This document shows, in pieces, positions 1 to 8,971 of a stretch of 64,000 bases of DNA (positions are counted from its first letter, which is position 1; each line of letters opens with the position of its first letter). The notes beneath the pieces are model-generated. The model made no database searches, was not told the origin of the DNA, and was given only the letters and a program-made list of their open reading frames with translations. Both the position numbers and the translations under genes were made by a program. The stretch lies in the NCBI GenBank assembly GCA_003612485.1, contig RAZA01000014.1, positions 1 to 64,000 on the forward strand, written 5' to 3'. The stretch comes from a bacterium D16-50 (lineage in GTDB: Bacteria; Bacillota; Clostridia; Lachnospirales; Lachnospiraceae).

Positions 1-30
1 CCGAAAAATGCCCCGGAGGGGCTCATCCAA

Positions 31-51
31 ACCACCGGCAGAGCCGGTGGT
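31..51. terminator. Perfect hairpin, terminator-like
   Basis: A 9-bp perfect stem (ACCACCGGC / GCCGGTGGT) closes a 3-nt loop. No U-run follows on either strand, so this may be a structured RNA end or a weak terminator of a gene that lies before the window. Nothing else is recognisable in bases 1-178. Confidence 0.35.
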
Positions 52-178
52 CAAGCCGCACGGCTGTGATTAAGTATAAAGCGGCAGACATAAAATTAAA
101 CCTTGTAATGCTCAAAAGGACACTTTCATTCTTTGAAAATGTCCTTTTGGCATATACAATTATTCAAATTCTTTTACT

Positions 179-454
179 TTAGGCGCAAGCCTTATTCCGT
201 CCTGCAATCCCAATCTGTAAGGGCTGCACCATATGTTGCGCAGAAATCATTGGCACTGAAAGCGCTTTGTCAACGATTGCACTCTGTTCTTTACTTAACT
301 CCGCATTATCCAATTTGTCAAATGCTTTGTCCTGACGTTTCATCGTATTATGGTAAGTGCTGTTTCTGCTGACTGCTTTATTTAAGGCTTTGACGGTCCT
401 TATTTTAACAAACATGTCCAACAGATATTTTGTTTTATTTCCTGTGTTTTCCAT
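179..454 (-). CDS. Small hypothetical protein, DUF6809-like
   Basis: A 91-residue, mostly helical, charged protein. The start was chosen at an ATG preceded by AGGAG with a 7-nt gap; an upstream in-frame ATG has no ribosome binding site. The arrangement (a helical N-terminus, then Ser-x-x-Tyr and a run of acidic and Leu residues followed by a hydrophobic segment) is reminiscent of the small DUF6809-type proteins common on Firmicutes mobile elements, but this is a memory-based resemblance only. It has no catalytic motif. It lies alone, pointing away from the restriction cassette, in DNA that is AT-rich like the cassette, so it is probably cargo of the same accessory region. Confidence 0.5.
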   Translation of the reverse strand: MENTGNKTKYLLDMFVKIRTVKALNKAVSRNSTYHNTMKRQDKAFDKLDNAELSKEQSAIVDKALSVPMISAQHMVQPLQIGIAGRNKACA

Positions 455-639
455 ACAAGACTCCTTTTGTCTAATACATTCTGTCAAGGCAAATCTTTAA
501 AATGACCTTTGCGATTTTTCTGTTTTTCCAAATGCAGATTTCCAATACCTGTTTTTTCTGTATAATAGATCTGTTTAAATGATGATTACAAAGGGGTGTG
601 TATTTTTACAATATACCCCTATTTTCATTGTGAGAATTA

Positions 640-683
640 TCAAATAGTCATTTGAAACGTTATATAAAGTGACAAATAGTCAC
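640..683. promoter_or_regulatory. Two palindromes upstream of nuclease gene, candidate C-protein operators
   Basis: Two inverted repeats share the core AAATAGTCA: TCAAAT-AGTC-ATTTGA at 640-655 and GTGAC-AAATA-GTCAC at 669-683. They lie 38-81 bp before the first gene of the cassette. The second cassette gene encodes a doubled HTH protein, as expected for a controller (C) protein that binds paired palindromes to time nuclease expression. A possible promoter (TTGAAA at 652-657, 17-nt gap, AATAGT at 675-680) overlaps both sites. Function is inferred. The rest of 455-720 holds no gene. Confidence 0.5.
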
Positions 684-720
684 CAATATTGAAAATATAA
701 AGTGTATCGTTAATAGTGAG

Positions 721-1722
721 GTGAATGATATGGATTTATGGAAATTAATAAATAAATTAAATGAATTGAGTGAATTTTTTTATGCGAATGGTATAGTAGA
801 TATTTATACTAATAGTAAAATCTTTGAGGTTCTTATTGCTAATCAATTTGGACATCAGATTATAAATGGACATGCCTATTCTCCTGATGCGAAGGATCAA
901 TATGGTAACTTTTATGAGTATAAACATTATAAGCAATCCAGTTCTAATCATACATGGACATTTAATGATTTTACTGATCGAACAATTAAAAAGCTATATA
1001 ATGTAAATTTCGTTTATTTTGTGGTTATAAATGATAAGTATGATATACCCGAAATAGAAAAATTATATATTGTATCTGGAGTAGAAGTTGCTAAATATAT
1101 GGAAATAAGTACACAAAATATAGAGAACAAAAGAAAAATGATAAATATCAGTGCCCATCAAATAATTGAAAATATGCCATATACTTTAGTGGAAACACAC
1201 GATATAGTATCGCATCCTGTAAAAACAGAATTTGAATCAGTATGTTCCATAGCGTTGGAAGAAATTTTTCTTACAGCTAGAAAAATTGAAGAAATAATTA
1301 ATGTGGACGGGATTTTGACCAGTAATAAATTATGGGAGTTGTTGGTTGCTTGTAATTTGAATCATAGAATAAATCCCGAACAGAAAAAACATGATGCTTA
1401 TGATATAAATGGTAAAACATACGAGTATAAGGTTAGCACAAGGCCCTTATGGATTTTTCAAGATATATCGGCAAATGTTTTGGCTTCTTATCTGAACGAC
1501 GAAAAAATTATTTTGGCACAAGTGAATAAGAGAACATTTACCATAAAAAGTATTATAGCGTGTCATCCTATGGCAGTAATTGAATTACTGGAGAAGAAAT
1601 TAATCATTAGAGAAAAAAGATTGCCTCAAGTGAGGCGTTTGACTGCGAGTATTGGTCTTAAAGATGTTTACAAAATGATTGCGGAAGGAGATGCAAAGTG
1701 GATTCACAGGACATATTTATAG
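721..1722 (+). CDS. Putative restriction endonuclease with duplicated PD-(D/E)XK domain
   Basis: A 333-residue protein with two similar halves. Each half has a Leu/Ile-rich helix (IFEVLIAN near residue 35; LWELLVAC near 204), an Asp-containing strand, then Tyr-Glu-Tyr-Lys (near residues 65 and 234) followed by a Trp-x-Phe-x-Asp element. Asp...Glu-x-Lys is the catalytic signature of PD-(D/E)XK nucleases, so both halves look active and the chain may act as a pseudo-dimer that cuts both strands. The start ATG is in a GTGAGGTGAAT context. The stop overlaps the next gene by 25 bases, showing tight cotranscription. Low GC and codon use differ sharply from the chromosome. It matches no restriction enzyme I can name; the call rests on the motif and on neighbouring methyltransferases. 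Confidence 0.7.
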   Translation: MNDMDLWKLINKLNELSEFFYANGIVDIYTNSKIFEVLIANQFGHQIINGHAYSPDAKDQYGNFYEYKHYKQSSSNHTWTFNDFTDRTIKKLYNVNFVYFVVINDKYDIPEIEKLYIVSGVEVAKYMEISTQNIENKRKMINISAHQIIENMPYTLVETHDIVSHPVKTEFESVCSIALEEIFLTARKIEEIINVDGILTSNKLWELLVACNLNHRINPEQKKHDAYDINGKTYEYKVSTRPLWIFQDISANVLASYLNDEKIILAQVNKRTFTIKSIIACHPMAVIELLEKKLIIREKRLPQVRRLTASIGLKDVYKMIAEGDAKWIHRTYL

Positions 1723-2204
1723 ATAATATCATTAGATTCGCAGGGTATCATAATTTGAATACCTACAGAAAGATTGCGAACTTTTTAAATGTTACTGAAG
1801 ACTCGCTAAAACATTGGCAAAGTAAAACCAGATGCCCTTCTCTTAAAAGACTTGATCAGATAAGTGATAAAATAGGATGTTGGTCGTATGCATTGATACA
1901 GAAGGATGGTGATATTTTTGCAGAAATTGAACTACTAAGAAATAATTCAAGAGAAATATTGATAAAAAACTTAAAAGAATATTTTTTACAAAAGGGACGA
2001 TTTTCATGGAAAGATAAAGCTGCTTTGTTTTATGGATTTGTCAGCGAAGCTGCTTTAAAATCGTATTTCAGAGAGGAAAATTTTAAAACGCCACCATTAA
2101 AGAAATTAGATGAGATGGCATCTGCATTAGGTAAACCGACATATGAATTAATCAAGGAGGTCAAATTAATTGAGAAAACAGATACCCGAAAAAATAAAGA
2201 GTAG
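1698..2204 (+). CDS. Doubled helix-turn-helix protein, probable controller of the R-M cassette
   Basis: A 168-residue protein made of two HTH-like repeats. The first spans residues 18-60 (IANFLNVTEDSLKHWQ, then SLKRLDQISDKIG) and the second residues 110-155 (AALFYGFVSEAALKSYF, then PLKKLDEMASALG). Each repeat ends with the same Leu-Lys-x-Leu-Asp element, typical of XRE/Cro-type helices. Translation probably starts at GTG 1698, inside the nuclease gene; its 3' end overlaps the methyltransferase gene by 35 bases, so all three are translationally linked. In known R-M systems such C proteins bind operator palindromes as dimers; here one chain would carry both halves. Candidate operators lie at 640-683. 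It could instead be a specificity or DNA-binding subunit. Confidence 0.65.
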   Translation: MDSQDIFIDNIIRFAGYHNLNTYRKIANFLNVTEDSLKHWQSKTRCPSLKRLDQISDKIGCWSYALIQKDGDIFAEIELLRNNSREILIKNLKEYFLQKGRFSWKDKAALFYGFVSEAALKSYFREENFKTPPLKKLDEMASALGKPTYELIKEVKLIEKTDTRKNKE

Positions 2205-4554
2205 ATTAAATAAAATTAAAACAGCTATTGAAGATGTTCCTAATACTGTTCCTAATGAAATGCGGACGACTTTTAATTTTAAAGGCAGGAAGTCTCCTAT
2301 TATAGCTGAAAAAGTAATAGAAGCAATAAGTGAGAGTGAAGATGTTATATATGATCCTTTTATGGGTTCCGGTTCATTTGTATATGCTGCGATGGGAAAA
2401 GTAAAAAAGATTTATGCTACGGAATTGGACAATTATACATTTAATGCTGTAAGTGTATTGATGAATAAGGTAGATATGCTTAAATTAAGTAAATTATTTG
2501 ATGCTGTTAAAGAAGATGTATATGAGCAGATAATGAGATTATATGAAACATCATGTTGTGGTAGCAAAAATTATATAAGTAAAGTTTTGTTTGATCCTGA
2601 AGAAGGCAAAGAAGGATATTTTAATCCATCTAATAATAGGGAAATAATAGATGGTAAAAATATAAAACTTATAGAAAAATGTCCAGTATGTGGTGGTAAG
2701 TCCAAAAAATTTGATGATGAAGATTATCAAAAGTTAGTTAGACTAGAAAAAGTAGATGTAGAAAGATTTCCAAGAAATCAATATATTGTAAATAGCAGGA
2801 TTAATATTACATCATCAACAGGCGCGGATAAATATGATAGGATTTTTACACAAAGAAATAAAATTGCTTTATTGATTTTACAAGATGCAATTAATAAAAT
2901 TGAACCATCAGACGAAAAAGATGTATTAGAACAAGTTTTGGTTGCCTCTATTTCGCTTGCAAGAATTGCTATGTACGGTTCCAGCACCGATATATTATAT
3001 CATGTAGTGGGGCATGGGGCACAGGATATGAATGTTTGGCTACTTTTTGAGGAAAAGTATAAAAGTTTTTGTAAATTCAAGTCCGTTTATAGCGATAAAC
3101 AAATAGGAACAACAGATTCAACTGTAATAATTGCCAATAAGGACTATGCAGAGTATATTAAAGAAAACCCTGATCTGAAAGTAGATATTATCTATACTGA
3201 TTTTCCATATACTGACCAAGTTCCATATTTAGAAAGAAATCAATTATATCGTATTTGGTTGGAAAAGTTTTATGATTCTAAATATGCATTAACAGAAGAT
3301 ATGTTGAAGCAAGAAATAGTTCTAACAAATGCAGAGTCAAGAATTGAAAAAAGGGATATAGAGAATTACTATAAAGATATTGACAATATGTTTTCTCATT
3401 TTTATAGCGTATTAAATGAAGATGGGCTTGTGTTTCTTACAATGAAACTGGGGAAAGCAAAGTATTTTAAAACTTATATAGAAATTGTAAATTTAGCTCG
3501 CAAAAACGGTTTCGAGTATGCATATCAAATTGGAGTTGAAAAAAAAGATCCGACAATAAGAAAGCAATCAGCGTTCACCAATACATTTATGAATGAGATG
3601 ATAGTTGTTTTTTATAAATTACCAAAAGCGGATAGATATTGGTATATTGGTAACGAGAATTATGAGTTTTTACTTGTTAAAAAAGTGTATTTATACCTAA
3701 TTCGAACAAAAGAATATGTGACATTATCAAGTGCCGTAACTCTCGTTTGCAATGACTTAAAGTCAAAATATTCATATTTAGCTAGTGAACAAGATATATT
3801 GAAAATAAAGACACTGTTACAGCAATATTTTAAGGTAGATGCGGGCTGCATACAAATCGATAATAATCAATTATATTTAGATATTGAGGATACAACGGAT
3901 TTGTATACAAAATTATATGACTTAATGCCAATTTTTATTAGACAACTTTTGAACAGTAAAGGCAAGTTTGTATTAGAAGATGTTTACTTCGAGTTGGTGA
4001 ATTCGTTATGTGATGGTAATCCCAAAACGATTGCGCAAATTTTAGAAGATGAAAACCATCAAAGAGATATTGGTAATTTAATATTACATTATTGTGAAAA
4101 AGACGGTCAGTATTATGTTGAAAGAAAAGATATTAGTAAACCTAATGAGAATGCGATTGATATATCAACATTAAGTGGTACAGATTTTGAAATTTTAGTA
4201 CAAAGTTTACTGAAAAAAGAAGGGTATGAAAATGTTATAAAGATGGGAGGGGCAGGTGACTTAGGTGTTGATATTATTGCCTCTAAACGTCAACAGGATA
4301 GATTGTTGCATTATATTTTCCAGTGTAAACGTTGGGCTTCAAATGTTGGTTCTGACCCTATACAGAGATTATATGCTGAAAGGATGAGAAGAAGATTGGA
4401 CTATGCAGTTTGTGTGACGACCTCTGGGTATACCAAAGATGGTAAAAAGGTGGCATTTGATCTTGAGGTTGAGACTGTAAATGGAAATCAGTTGATGCAA
4501 CGTCTTAACAAATACTTTCCGGGAGAGTATTATAATGGAATTCAAGATATATAA
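2170..4554 (+). CDS. DNA methyltransferase fused to C-terminal Mrr-type nuclease domain
   Basis: A 794-residue protein. SAM-binding motif I is DPFMGSG near residue 62. A Cys-rich insert (CCG near 129, CPVCGG near 171) looks like a zinc ribbon. Motif IV is TDFPY near 343, where DPPY is usual. Residues 450-640 are helical and unassigned. Residues 665-780 form an Mrr/restriction_endonuclease domain with GDLGVDII near 696 and QCKRW near 718, the Asp and Gln-x-Lys catalytic residues. The start is TTG 2170, preceded by AAGGAGG with a 9-nt gap. The methyltransferase part is clearly related to the C-terminal half of the convergent two-headed enzyme. The role is either a modifying enzyme with an accessory nuclease or a combined restriction-modification subunit. 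The unusual motif IV leaves the methylation activity uncertain. Confidence 0.8.
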   Translation: MRKQIPEKIKSRLNKIKTAIEDVPNTVPNEMRTTFNFKGRKSPIIAEKVIEAISESEDVIYDPFMGSGSFVYAAMGKVKKIYATELDNYTFNAVSVLMNKVDMLKLSKLFDAVKEDVYEQIMRLYETSCCGSKNYISKVLFDPEEGKEGYFNPSNNREIIDGKNIKLIEKCPVCGGKSKKFDDEDYQKLVRLEKVDVERFPRNQYIVNSRINITSSTGADKYDRIFTQRNKIALLILQDAINKIEPSDEKDVLEQVLVASISLARIAMYGSSTDILYHVVGHGAQDMNVWLLFEEKYKSFCKFKSVYSDKQIGTTDSTVIIANKDYAEYIKENPDLKVDIIYTDFPYTDQVPYLERNQLYRIWLEKFYDSKYALTEDMLKQEIVLTNAESRIEKRDIENYYKDIDNMFSHFYSVLNEDGLVFLTMKLGKAKYFKTYIEIVNLARKNGFEYAYQIGVEKKDPTIRKQSAFTNTFMNEMIVVFYKLPKADRYWYIGNENYEFLLVKKVYLYLIRTKEYVTLSSAVTLVCNDLKSKYSYLASEQDILKIKTLLQQYFKVDAGCIQIDNNQLYLDIEDTTDLYTKLYDLMPIFIRQLLNSKGKFVLEDVYFELVNSLCDGNPKTIAQILEDENHQRDIGNLILHYCEKDGQYYVERKDISKPNENAIDISTLSGTDFEILVQSLLKKEGYENVIKMGGAGDLGVDIIASKRQQDRLLHYIFQCKRWASNVGSDPIQRLYAERMRRRLDYAVCVTTSGYTKDGKKVAFDLEVETVNGNQLMQRLNKYFPGEYYNGIQDI

Positions 4555-4555
4555 G

Positions 4556-4586
4556 CACAAATGCGAGGATTCTCCTCGCATTTGTG
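4556..4586. terminator. Bidirectional terminator between convergent cassette genes
   Basis: A 14-bp perfect stem (4556-4569 / 4573-4586) with a 3-nt loop occupies almost the whole gap between the stop codon at 4552-4554 and that of the minus-strand gene at 4587-4589. It is AT-rich at its base (ACAAATG...CATTTGT), giving a short U-rich tail in either direction, so it can serve both convergent genes. Confidence 0.8.
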
Positions 4587-7466
4587 TCATTTCCATTTAG
4601 CTGTAGAAGAATCCCACGTTAGATGTTTATCAAAAATATCAACTAAAGAAGAATATTTATTTGACAGTTTAGATAACCAGCCGTTCTGGATTAAAATTTC
4701 CATAAGTCCATTGTCATATAATTCGGGAGTAGACATCGGACCATTTGATTTTACCATAAATTTAGCTTGGCGAATAATATTGTGTTCGATTTCAGATATG
4801 TCTTCTTCGGCGTTGTGTTTTATAGGAGCAACACCTTTTGAAAATATAAGTACAGAGTCACCATTTAACGATTTTTTAGGACTAATAATATTTTTTAAAG
4901 TAACAGTCTTATCAATGTGTATTTGAGTGATAAATCTAAAACAGTTTCTTTCCAAGATAGTGATTAGTTCGTTCCAAACATTTAAATCACTATCATGAAA
5001 ATACAAACATAAATAATGGTTCGGTTTCAGTTTATGGGAACACATATGAAAAACTTGCTCCAATAAATTAAAATAGTCTCCCTTGCTCTTGTTGCGGGAA
5101 GGTGCAGAAGAAACAATTATTTCATCTTTTAAGTTATAATCTAAATTTAAAAATGGTTTGTATAACTGCATATATTCGGAATACAGAACTTGTTCCAAAT
5201 AGGGAGGGTCAGTTACAATTAAATCCACACCATTATCTGGTATATCCTGTTCGGTTATTGATTGACTACCTTTTTGTAATAATAAGCATTTACAGGGAGA
5301 AAGAGAACTATATGATTCAACTATTTCGGAATCAGTATAATTTTCTTTCATAAATGGTATGACTTCATAAAATTTTTTGATTTTCTTTGTATAAATATCT
5401 ATAATATTTTTCTCAACACAATCGGTTTTAGGTATCCATAACGGCCATTGAGAATTTGAATGTTTATCAGTTATCTTACATAGATGCAATATGGACATCA
5501 GGATATATTTTAAAATAGTTTGATGCTTTTCACTATATTTGTTAATTATGCTCAATATTTCATCTAGTACGGATAAGTTACGTCCCGTAAATATGTTTTT
5601 AATATCATCATTTTCGGTTACTGCTATCTTGGAGTTATAGAGTAAGGTAGTATTGCTGATATTTTTTAATACTGGGGTAACATTAATTTTTGCATAGTCG
5701 CTTTCATCAGCAGTCTTAATGCCTCTTTTTGTACACTTGCATGTATAATTGATGGTTTTAATTATTATCTTTGAACCTGTTCTCTCTGGTTTGTCAAATA
5801 TTACTTTTGAAATAGTGCCGGTTTTTTTACATATTGGACAAGTGGTTTCATAGTAGTGAAACAATGTGTTTAGTTCTGATATAAAGTTTTCGAGCTCTTT
5901 TTTTATATTTGGAATGGTATTAACGGATAATAAAAGTTTTGAAATGAATAATGGCATATCGTTAATATCACAACCAATAGCGCAACGAGACAAATCTGTT
6001 TTAATGGCTTCGAGTGTTGTTACTCCGGATCCAAGAAATGGATCAAAGACAACATCACCTCTATTTGACAGAGAATTTATCAATGTATCACAGATATTAA
6101 ATGCTTTTTGCGACCAATACATATGAGAGTTATACATTGAATTGTTTTTACTTGGCAATAGGTTGCATAAAGTTTTTTTTAGCGAATCAATATTAACTTG
6201 ATTCAAATTTTTATCACCACATAGTATCAAATATTCGAGAACCTTTTTTTGTTCACTGTTTCGATGGTTCGCATGATTATAATTTTGCGTGACTACATTA
6301 ACACGAGCATTTGTGTAATATTTTTTTGCGAGTTCTACTAATTCGTCAATTGAAACGGTATACCTGTCCGTGGCTTGTATTTCTCTGTCTTGAGGATATG
6401 CATAACTAATAGCAAGGTTCGTATGTGCGTGCGCACAGAAGCTGATTAAATTTTCTAATGATTGCTTAGCTGAACCACGTTGACTTAGTTTTGATTGATA
6501 GCGTCCTTCAGTATATAAACCTTTGGTATAACCATTTTGGGTAACGGTTAACAAGGGATACTCATATTTGGCAGCTACATTTAGCAGATGATAATATCTT
6601 GAATATTGCATATCCGTATATGGCGGATCTGCATAAACTAAACCTACATTAGAAAAAAGTTTTTCGTCTAATAATTCCTCAAAATTAGAATTAAAGATCA
6701 TGTTCTTTCCAGAAAATTTGGAAAGAGGAACACTGATATATTCCTTGAATTTTTTAATGAATAATTCATAAATATTCTTTTTCCGTTGAACAAAAAGACG
6801 ACTTTGATTTTTTTCAGGATTTAGTGGTTGAGCCATGTGACCATCTTTGGAAAAAACGGCTTCTTTCATTGCATAAAACAAGCATGAAAGCAAGGCAGTC
6901 TTATATTCTGTAAAACTTGTATTAATCACTTTGATGATACAATCAATATCGAGTGCTTGGATTATCCCGTAGTAGTTTGTGGCATAATATGTTGTAAATA
7001 GATAAAAATCCTTAGTGCTTTTTATGCCATCAACTGTCAATAGAGATTTAGTTATTTGGGAATATTGGTTGTTCCAAACAGTTGGATATGAATTATAAAG
7101 AGCAATCAATTCTTCAAAGTTTTCATGCTCTAATGCTTGCTGTTCATGGTTTATAAAATTTATAATAGGATTTGCCTGTTTTTTAATAGTAGTAGTATAT
7201 TCTATGTCTAGTGAATGAAGGAGGTTAGAAGCAGATTCTATGTCTGCTTGATTTAAAATAGCGTCAGCTATTATACTTGCATAGCATTCGACATCATTCG
7301 CATAGACTTGATAGTTATCTCTAAACATATTGCTAACAGCAGCAGAACCTGAAAAAATATCTAAAATTGCCCTGCCATCTTGTATATATGGCTCTATATT
7401 TTTATATATAAAACTACTAAGATTATTTTTGCTACCTTGGTAGTTTAAAACTGTAAAATTCTCCAT
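4587..7466 (-). CDS. Two-headed DNA methyltransferase (two complete MTase domains)
   Basis: A 959-residue protein; the start ATG at 7466 follows GGAGG with a 7-nt gap. Domain 1 resembles D12-class adenine methyltransferases: NYQGSK at residues 8-13, ILDIFSGS near 34 (motif I) and YADPPYTD near 280 (motif IV). Domain 2 has DPFLGSG near 475, a zinc-ribbon-like insert (CPIC near 542 and CKC downstream) and TDPPYLEQ near 751. Domain 2 is homologous to the methyltransferase in the neighbouring fusion gene, including the SKV-hydrophobic-FD segment after the first Cys pair. Two different heads in one chain suggest that each methylates one strand of an asymmetric site. It is the protective half of the cassette and is transcribed convergently to the nuclease operon. 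Confidence 0.85.
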   Translation of the reverse strand: MENFTVLNYQGSKNNLSSFIYKNIEPYIQDGRAILDIFSGSAAVSNMFRDNYQVYANDVECYASIIADAILNQADIESASNLLHSLDIEYTTTIKKQANPIINFINHEQQALEHENFEELIALYNSYPTVWNNQYSQITKSLLTVDGIKSTKDFYLFTTYYATNYYGIIQALDIDCIIKVINTSFTEYKTALLSCLFYAMKEAVFSKDGHMAQPLNPEKNQSRLFVQRKKNIYELFIKKFKEYISVPLSKFSGKNMIFNSNFEELLDEKLFSNVGLVYADPPYTDMQYSRYYHLLNVAAKYEYPLLTVTQNGYTKGLYTEGRYQSKLSQRGSAKQSLENLISFCAHAHTNLAISYAYPQDREIQATDRYTVSIDELVELAKKYYTNARVNVVTQNYNHANHRNSEQKKVLEYLILCGDKNLNQVNIDSLKKTLCNLLPSKNNSMYNSHMYWSQKAFNICDTLINSLSNRGDVVFDPFLGSGVTTLEAIKTDLSRCAIGCDINDMPLFISKLLLSVNTIPNIKKELENFISELNTLFHYYETTCPICKKTGTISKVIFDKPERTGSKIIIKTINYTCKCTKRGIKTADESDYAKINVTPVLKNISNTTLLYNSKIAVTENDDIKNIFTGRNLSVLDEILSIINKYSEKHQTILKYILMSILHLCKITDKHSNSQWPLWIPKTDCVEKNIIDIYTKKIKKFYEVIPFMKENYTDSEIVESYSSLSPCKCLLLQKGSQSITEQDIPDNGVDLIVTDPPYLEQVLYSEYMQLYKPFLNLDYNLKDEIIVSSAPSRNKSKGDYFNLLEQVFHMCSHKLKPNHYLCLYFHDSDLNVWNELITILERNCFRFITQIHIDKTVTLKNIISPKKSLNGDSVLIFSKGVAPIKHNAEEDISEIEHNIIRQAKFMVKSNGPMSTPELYDNGLMEILIQNGWLSKLSNKYSSLVDIFDKHLTWDSSTAKWK

Positions 7467-7755
7467 GATAAAACCTCCATATAGCATTATAAATTGAAAG
7501 GTGCAAAAAAGCAATCACAAATAAAAAAATATTTATATTTTTTTCACATCGGGAAGTTGATTATAACAAAATATGTACTATGCTTTGTAGTGTAATCTGC
7601 ATTTGTATAGAAATTATATTTGTATATGGAAGAATCTGTTTGATTTAGAGCTTAAGGCAAAATATGGGTATACATATAATTGAATTTTTAGAAAGAAAAG
7701 GTTTAAGGTTTATCGAATTGAATCCAAAAGTTTTAATGCAAAAAAGGTATATCAT

Positions 7756-7887
7756 ATAAATTTGGTTCTTTCTTATGTTTGGATACACTGCCGGAACCAG
7801 TTTTGCCAAAACATTAAATTTATGGCAAAATCTGAATTATTGGCAGAGATGAATTATTCATAGTCTAAGAAAGAACCATAAATTTAT
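7756..7887. repeat. Short inverted-repeat element with inner hairpin
   Basis: The left arm (7756-7775) and right arm (7866-7887) are inverted copies sharing ATAAATTT and GGTTCTTTCTTA, differing only by a 2-nt insertion. Between them, TTTTGCCA and TGGCAAAA (7801-7808 / 7823-7830) form a second stem. The layout is that of a miniature inverted-repeat element or a large structured terminator. The rest of 7467-7886 is AT-rich with no gene I can support. Confidence 0.5.
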
Positions 7888-8123
7888 TAAAGGTCTAATG
7901 AATCTTCTGCATCCACCCACATTTGCATATTTCCCTCAAGATAAAGCCTTGCATACTCAAGGAGTTCATCTATTGCCAATGCATTTAAGGCACATTCAGA
8001 GCAGGGAGTGGTTTTCAATCCTTCTTCTGCTTTAGCACAATCTATCCGTAAAAAATAGCCTGAATAAGTATATACGTCAATGCTGTCATGGTGGATATTG
8101 TATGTTGCATAAATAATATTCAT
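7887..8123 (-). CDS. Small hypothetical protein, DUF6061-like
   Basis: A 78-residue acidic protein. Its N-terminus alternates strands (Ile-Tyr-Ala-Thr-Tyr, then a strand ending Ile-Asp-Cys) and its C-terminus is helical (DELLEYARLYLEGNMQMW). This shape and the Asp-Glu-Leu-Leu-x-Tyr-Ala element recall the DUF6061 family found on Firmicutes conjugative and mobilizable elements; the assignment is from memory. GAGGACAGG precedes the ATG. The last codons overlap the right arm of the inverted-repeat element at 7756-7887. No function is known. It belongs to the mobile DNA lying between the restriction cassette and the relaxase remnant. Confidence 0.55.
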   Translation of the reverse strand: MNIIYATYNIHHDSIDVYTYSGYFLRIDCAKAEEGLKTTPCSECALNALAIDELLEYARLYLEGNMQMWVDAEDSLDL

Positions 8124-8215
8124 TTTACCTGTCCTCTTTCGTTAAAAATTATGAAAGCATTTCTATCAGTTCACCATACCTGTTCATTTTGTGTTATAAT
8201 GTTTCCTGTGATTTC

Positions 8216-8294
8216 GTTTCCCTTATTTTTTCCCTTATCAGGGTTCATAATGCCTTGTGGAAAGATATAACACAAGGGAAACGATAAGGGAAAG
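8216..8294. repeat. Nested inverted repeats in intergenic DNA
   Basis: CGTTTCCCTT (8216-8225) is the reverse complement of AAGGGAAACG (8274-8283), and a neighbouring TTTCCCTTATC copy is matched by GATAAGGGAAA just after it. Paired CCCTTA motifs of this kind can be recombinase binding sites at element ends. No gene is seen in 8124-8416. Confidence 0.4.
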
Positions 8295-8416
8295 CTCACC
8301 TGCGATAAATTTAGTGTTTTCAAGGGTTAGCGGAGATTTTAATAACAAAATATAACAGCTCCTGTTTCCCTTAAAAATCATCAAATCACAATCGGGATTT
8401 AATAGAGGAGATCATA

Positions 8417-8971
8417 GTGAAATCTTTGATATTAAATGGCTCTCCAAGAAAAAATGGTGATACTGCCAGTCTTATTGAGAAAATTACTGAAAAAATTGTA
8501 GGAGAATATAGAATTGTAGATGCTTATAGGTGCAATATTTCGCCCTGTTTTGATTGTAGGTATTGCTGGGAAAATAGTGGGTGTGTTATAAATGATGAAA
8601 TGCAAGAGATATATAAATACATACAAGAATGTGACAACATTATGATTGCTTCGCCGCTTTATTTTTCGGAATTGACTGGAAAATTATTAGATGTCGGAAG
8701 TAGACTTCAAACATATTTTTGTGCCAGATTTTTTAGAAAAGAAGAACCTATTATAAAATCTAAAAAGGGTGCAATTGTATAAGTTGGTGGAGGCGATGGT
8801 CATATAGATACTGCTTATAGTACAGCTTGTACGCTTTTGCATCATATGAACTGCTATGACATTCATGAGGTGGTATATAGCCATAATACTAATGAAAAAC
8901 CTGCCATTGATGATGAAAACGCACTTTTGGGACTGAACAGTATTTTAGATTTTTTTGGAAATAAAGAATAA
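8417..8971 (+). pseudogene. NADPH-dependent FMN reductase / flavodoxin-like protein, interrupted by in-frame TAA
   Basis: The frame opens at GTG 8417 (GAGGAG 8 nt upstream) with the flavin-phosphate loop LNGSPRKNGDTASL, then CxxCRYCW (residues 40-55) and ASPLYFSELTG, all typical of the iron-sulfur-flavoprotein-like NAD(P)H oxidoreductases. A TAA at 8780-8782 ends it after 121 residues, but the same frame continues without shift for 62 more codons (VGGGDGHIDTAYSTA onwards) to TAA at 8969-8971. Together the two pieces give the expected length of about 184 residues. It is therefore a single nonsense mutation in an otherwise complete gene, or a sequencing error. It was probably cargo of the decayed mobile element. 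Confidence 0.8.

Noticed and set aside
133..372. A 79-codon plus-strand frame at the window start
   Set aside because: Antisense to the small protein at 179-454, which has a good ribosome binding site; no motif in this frame.
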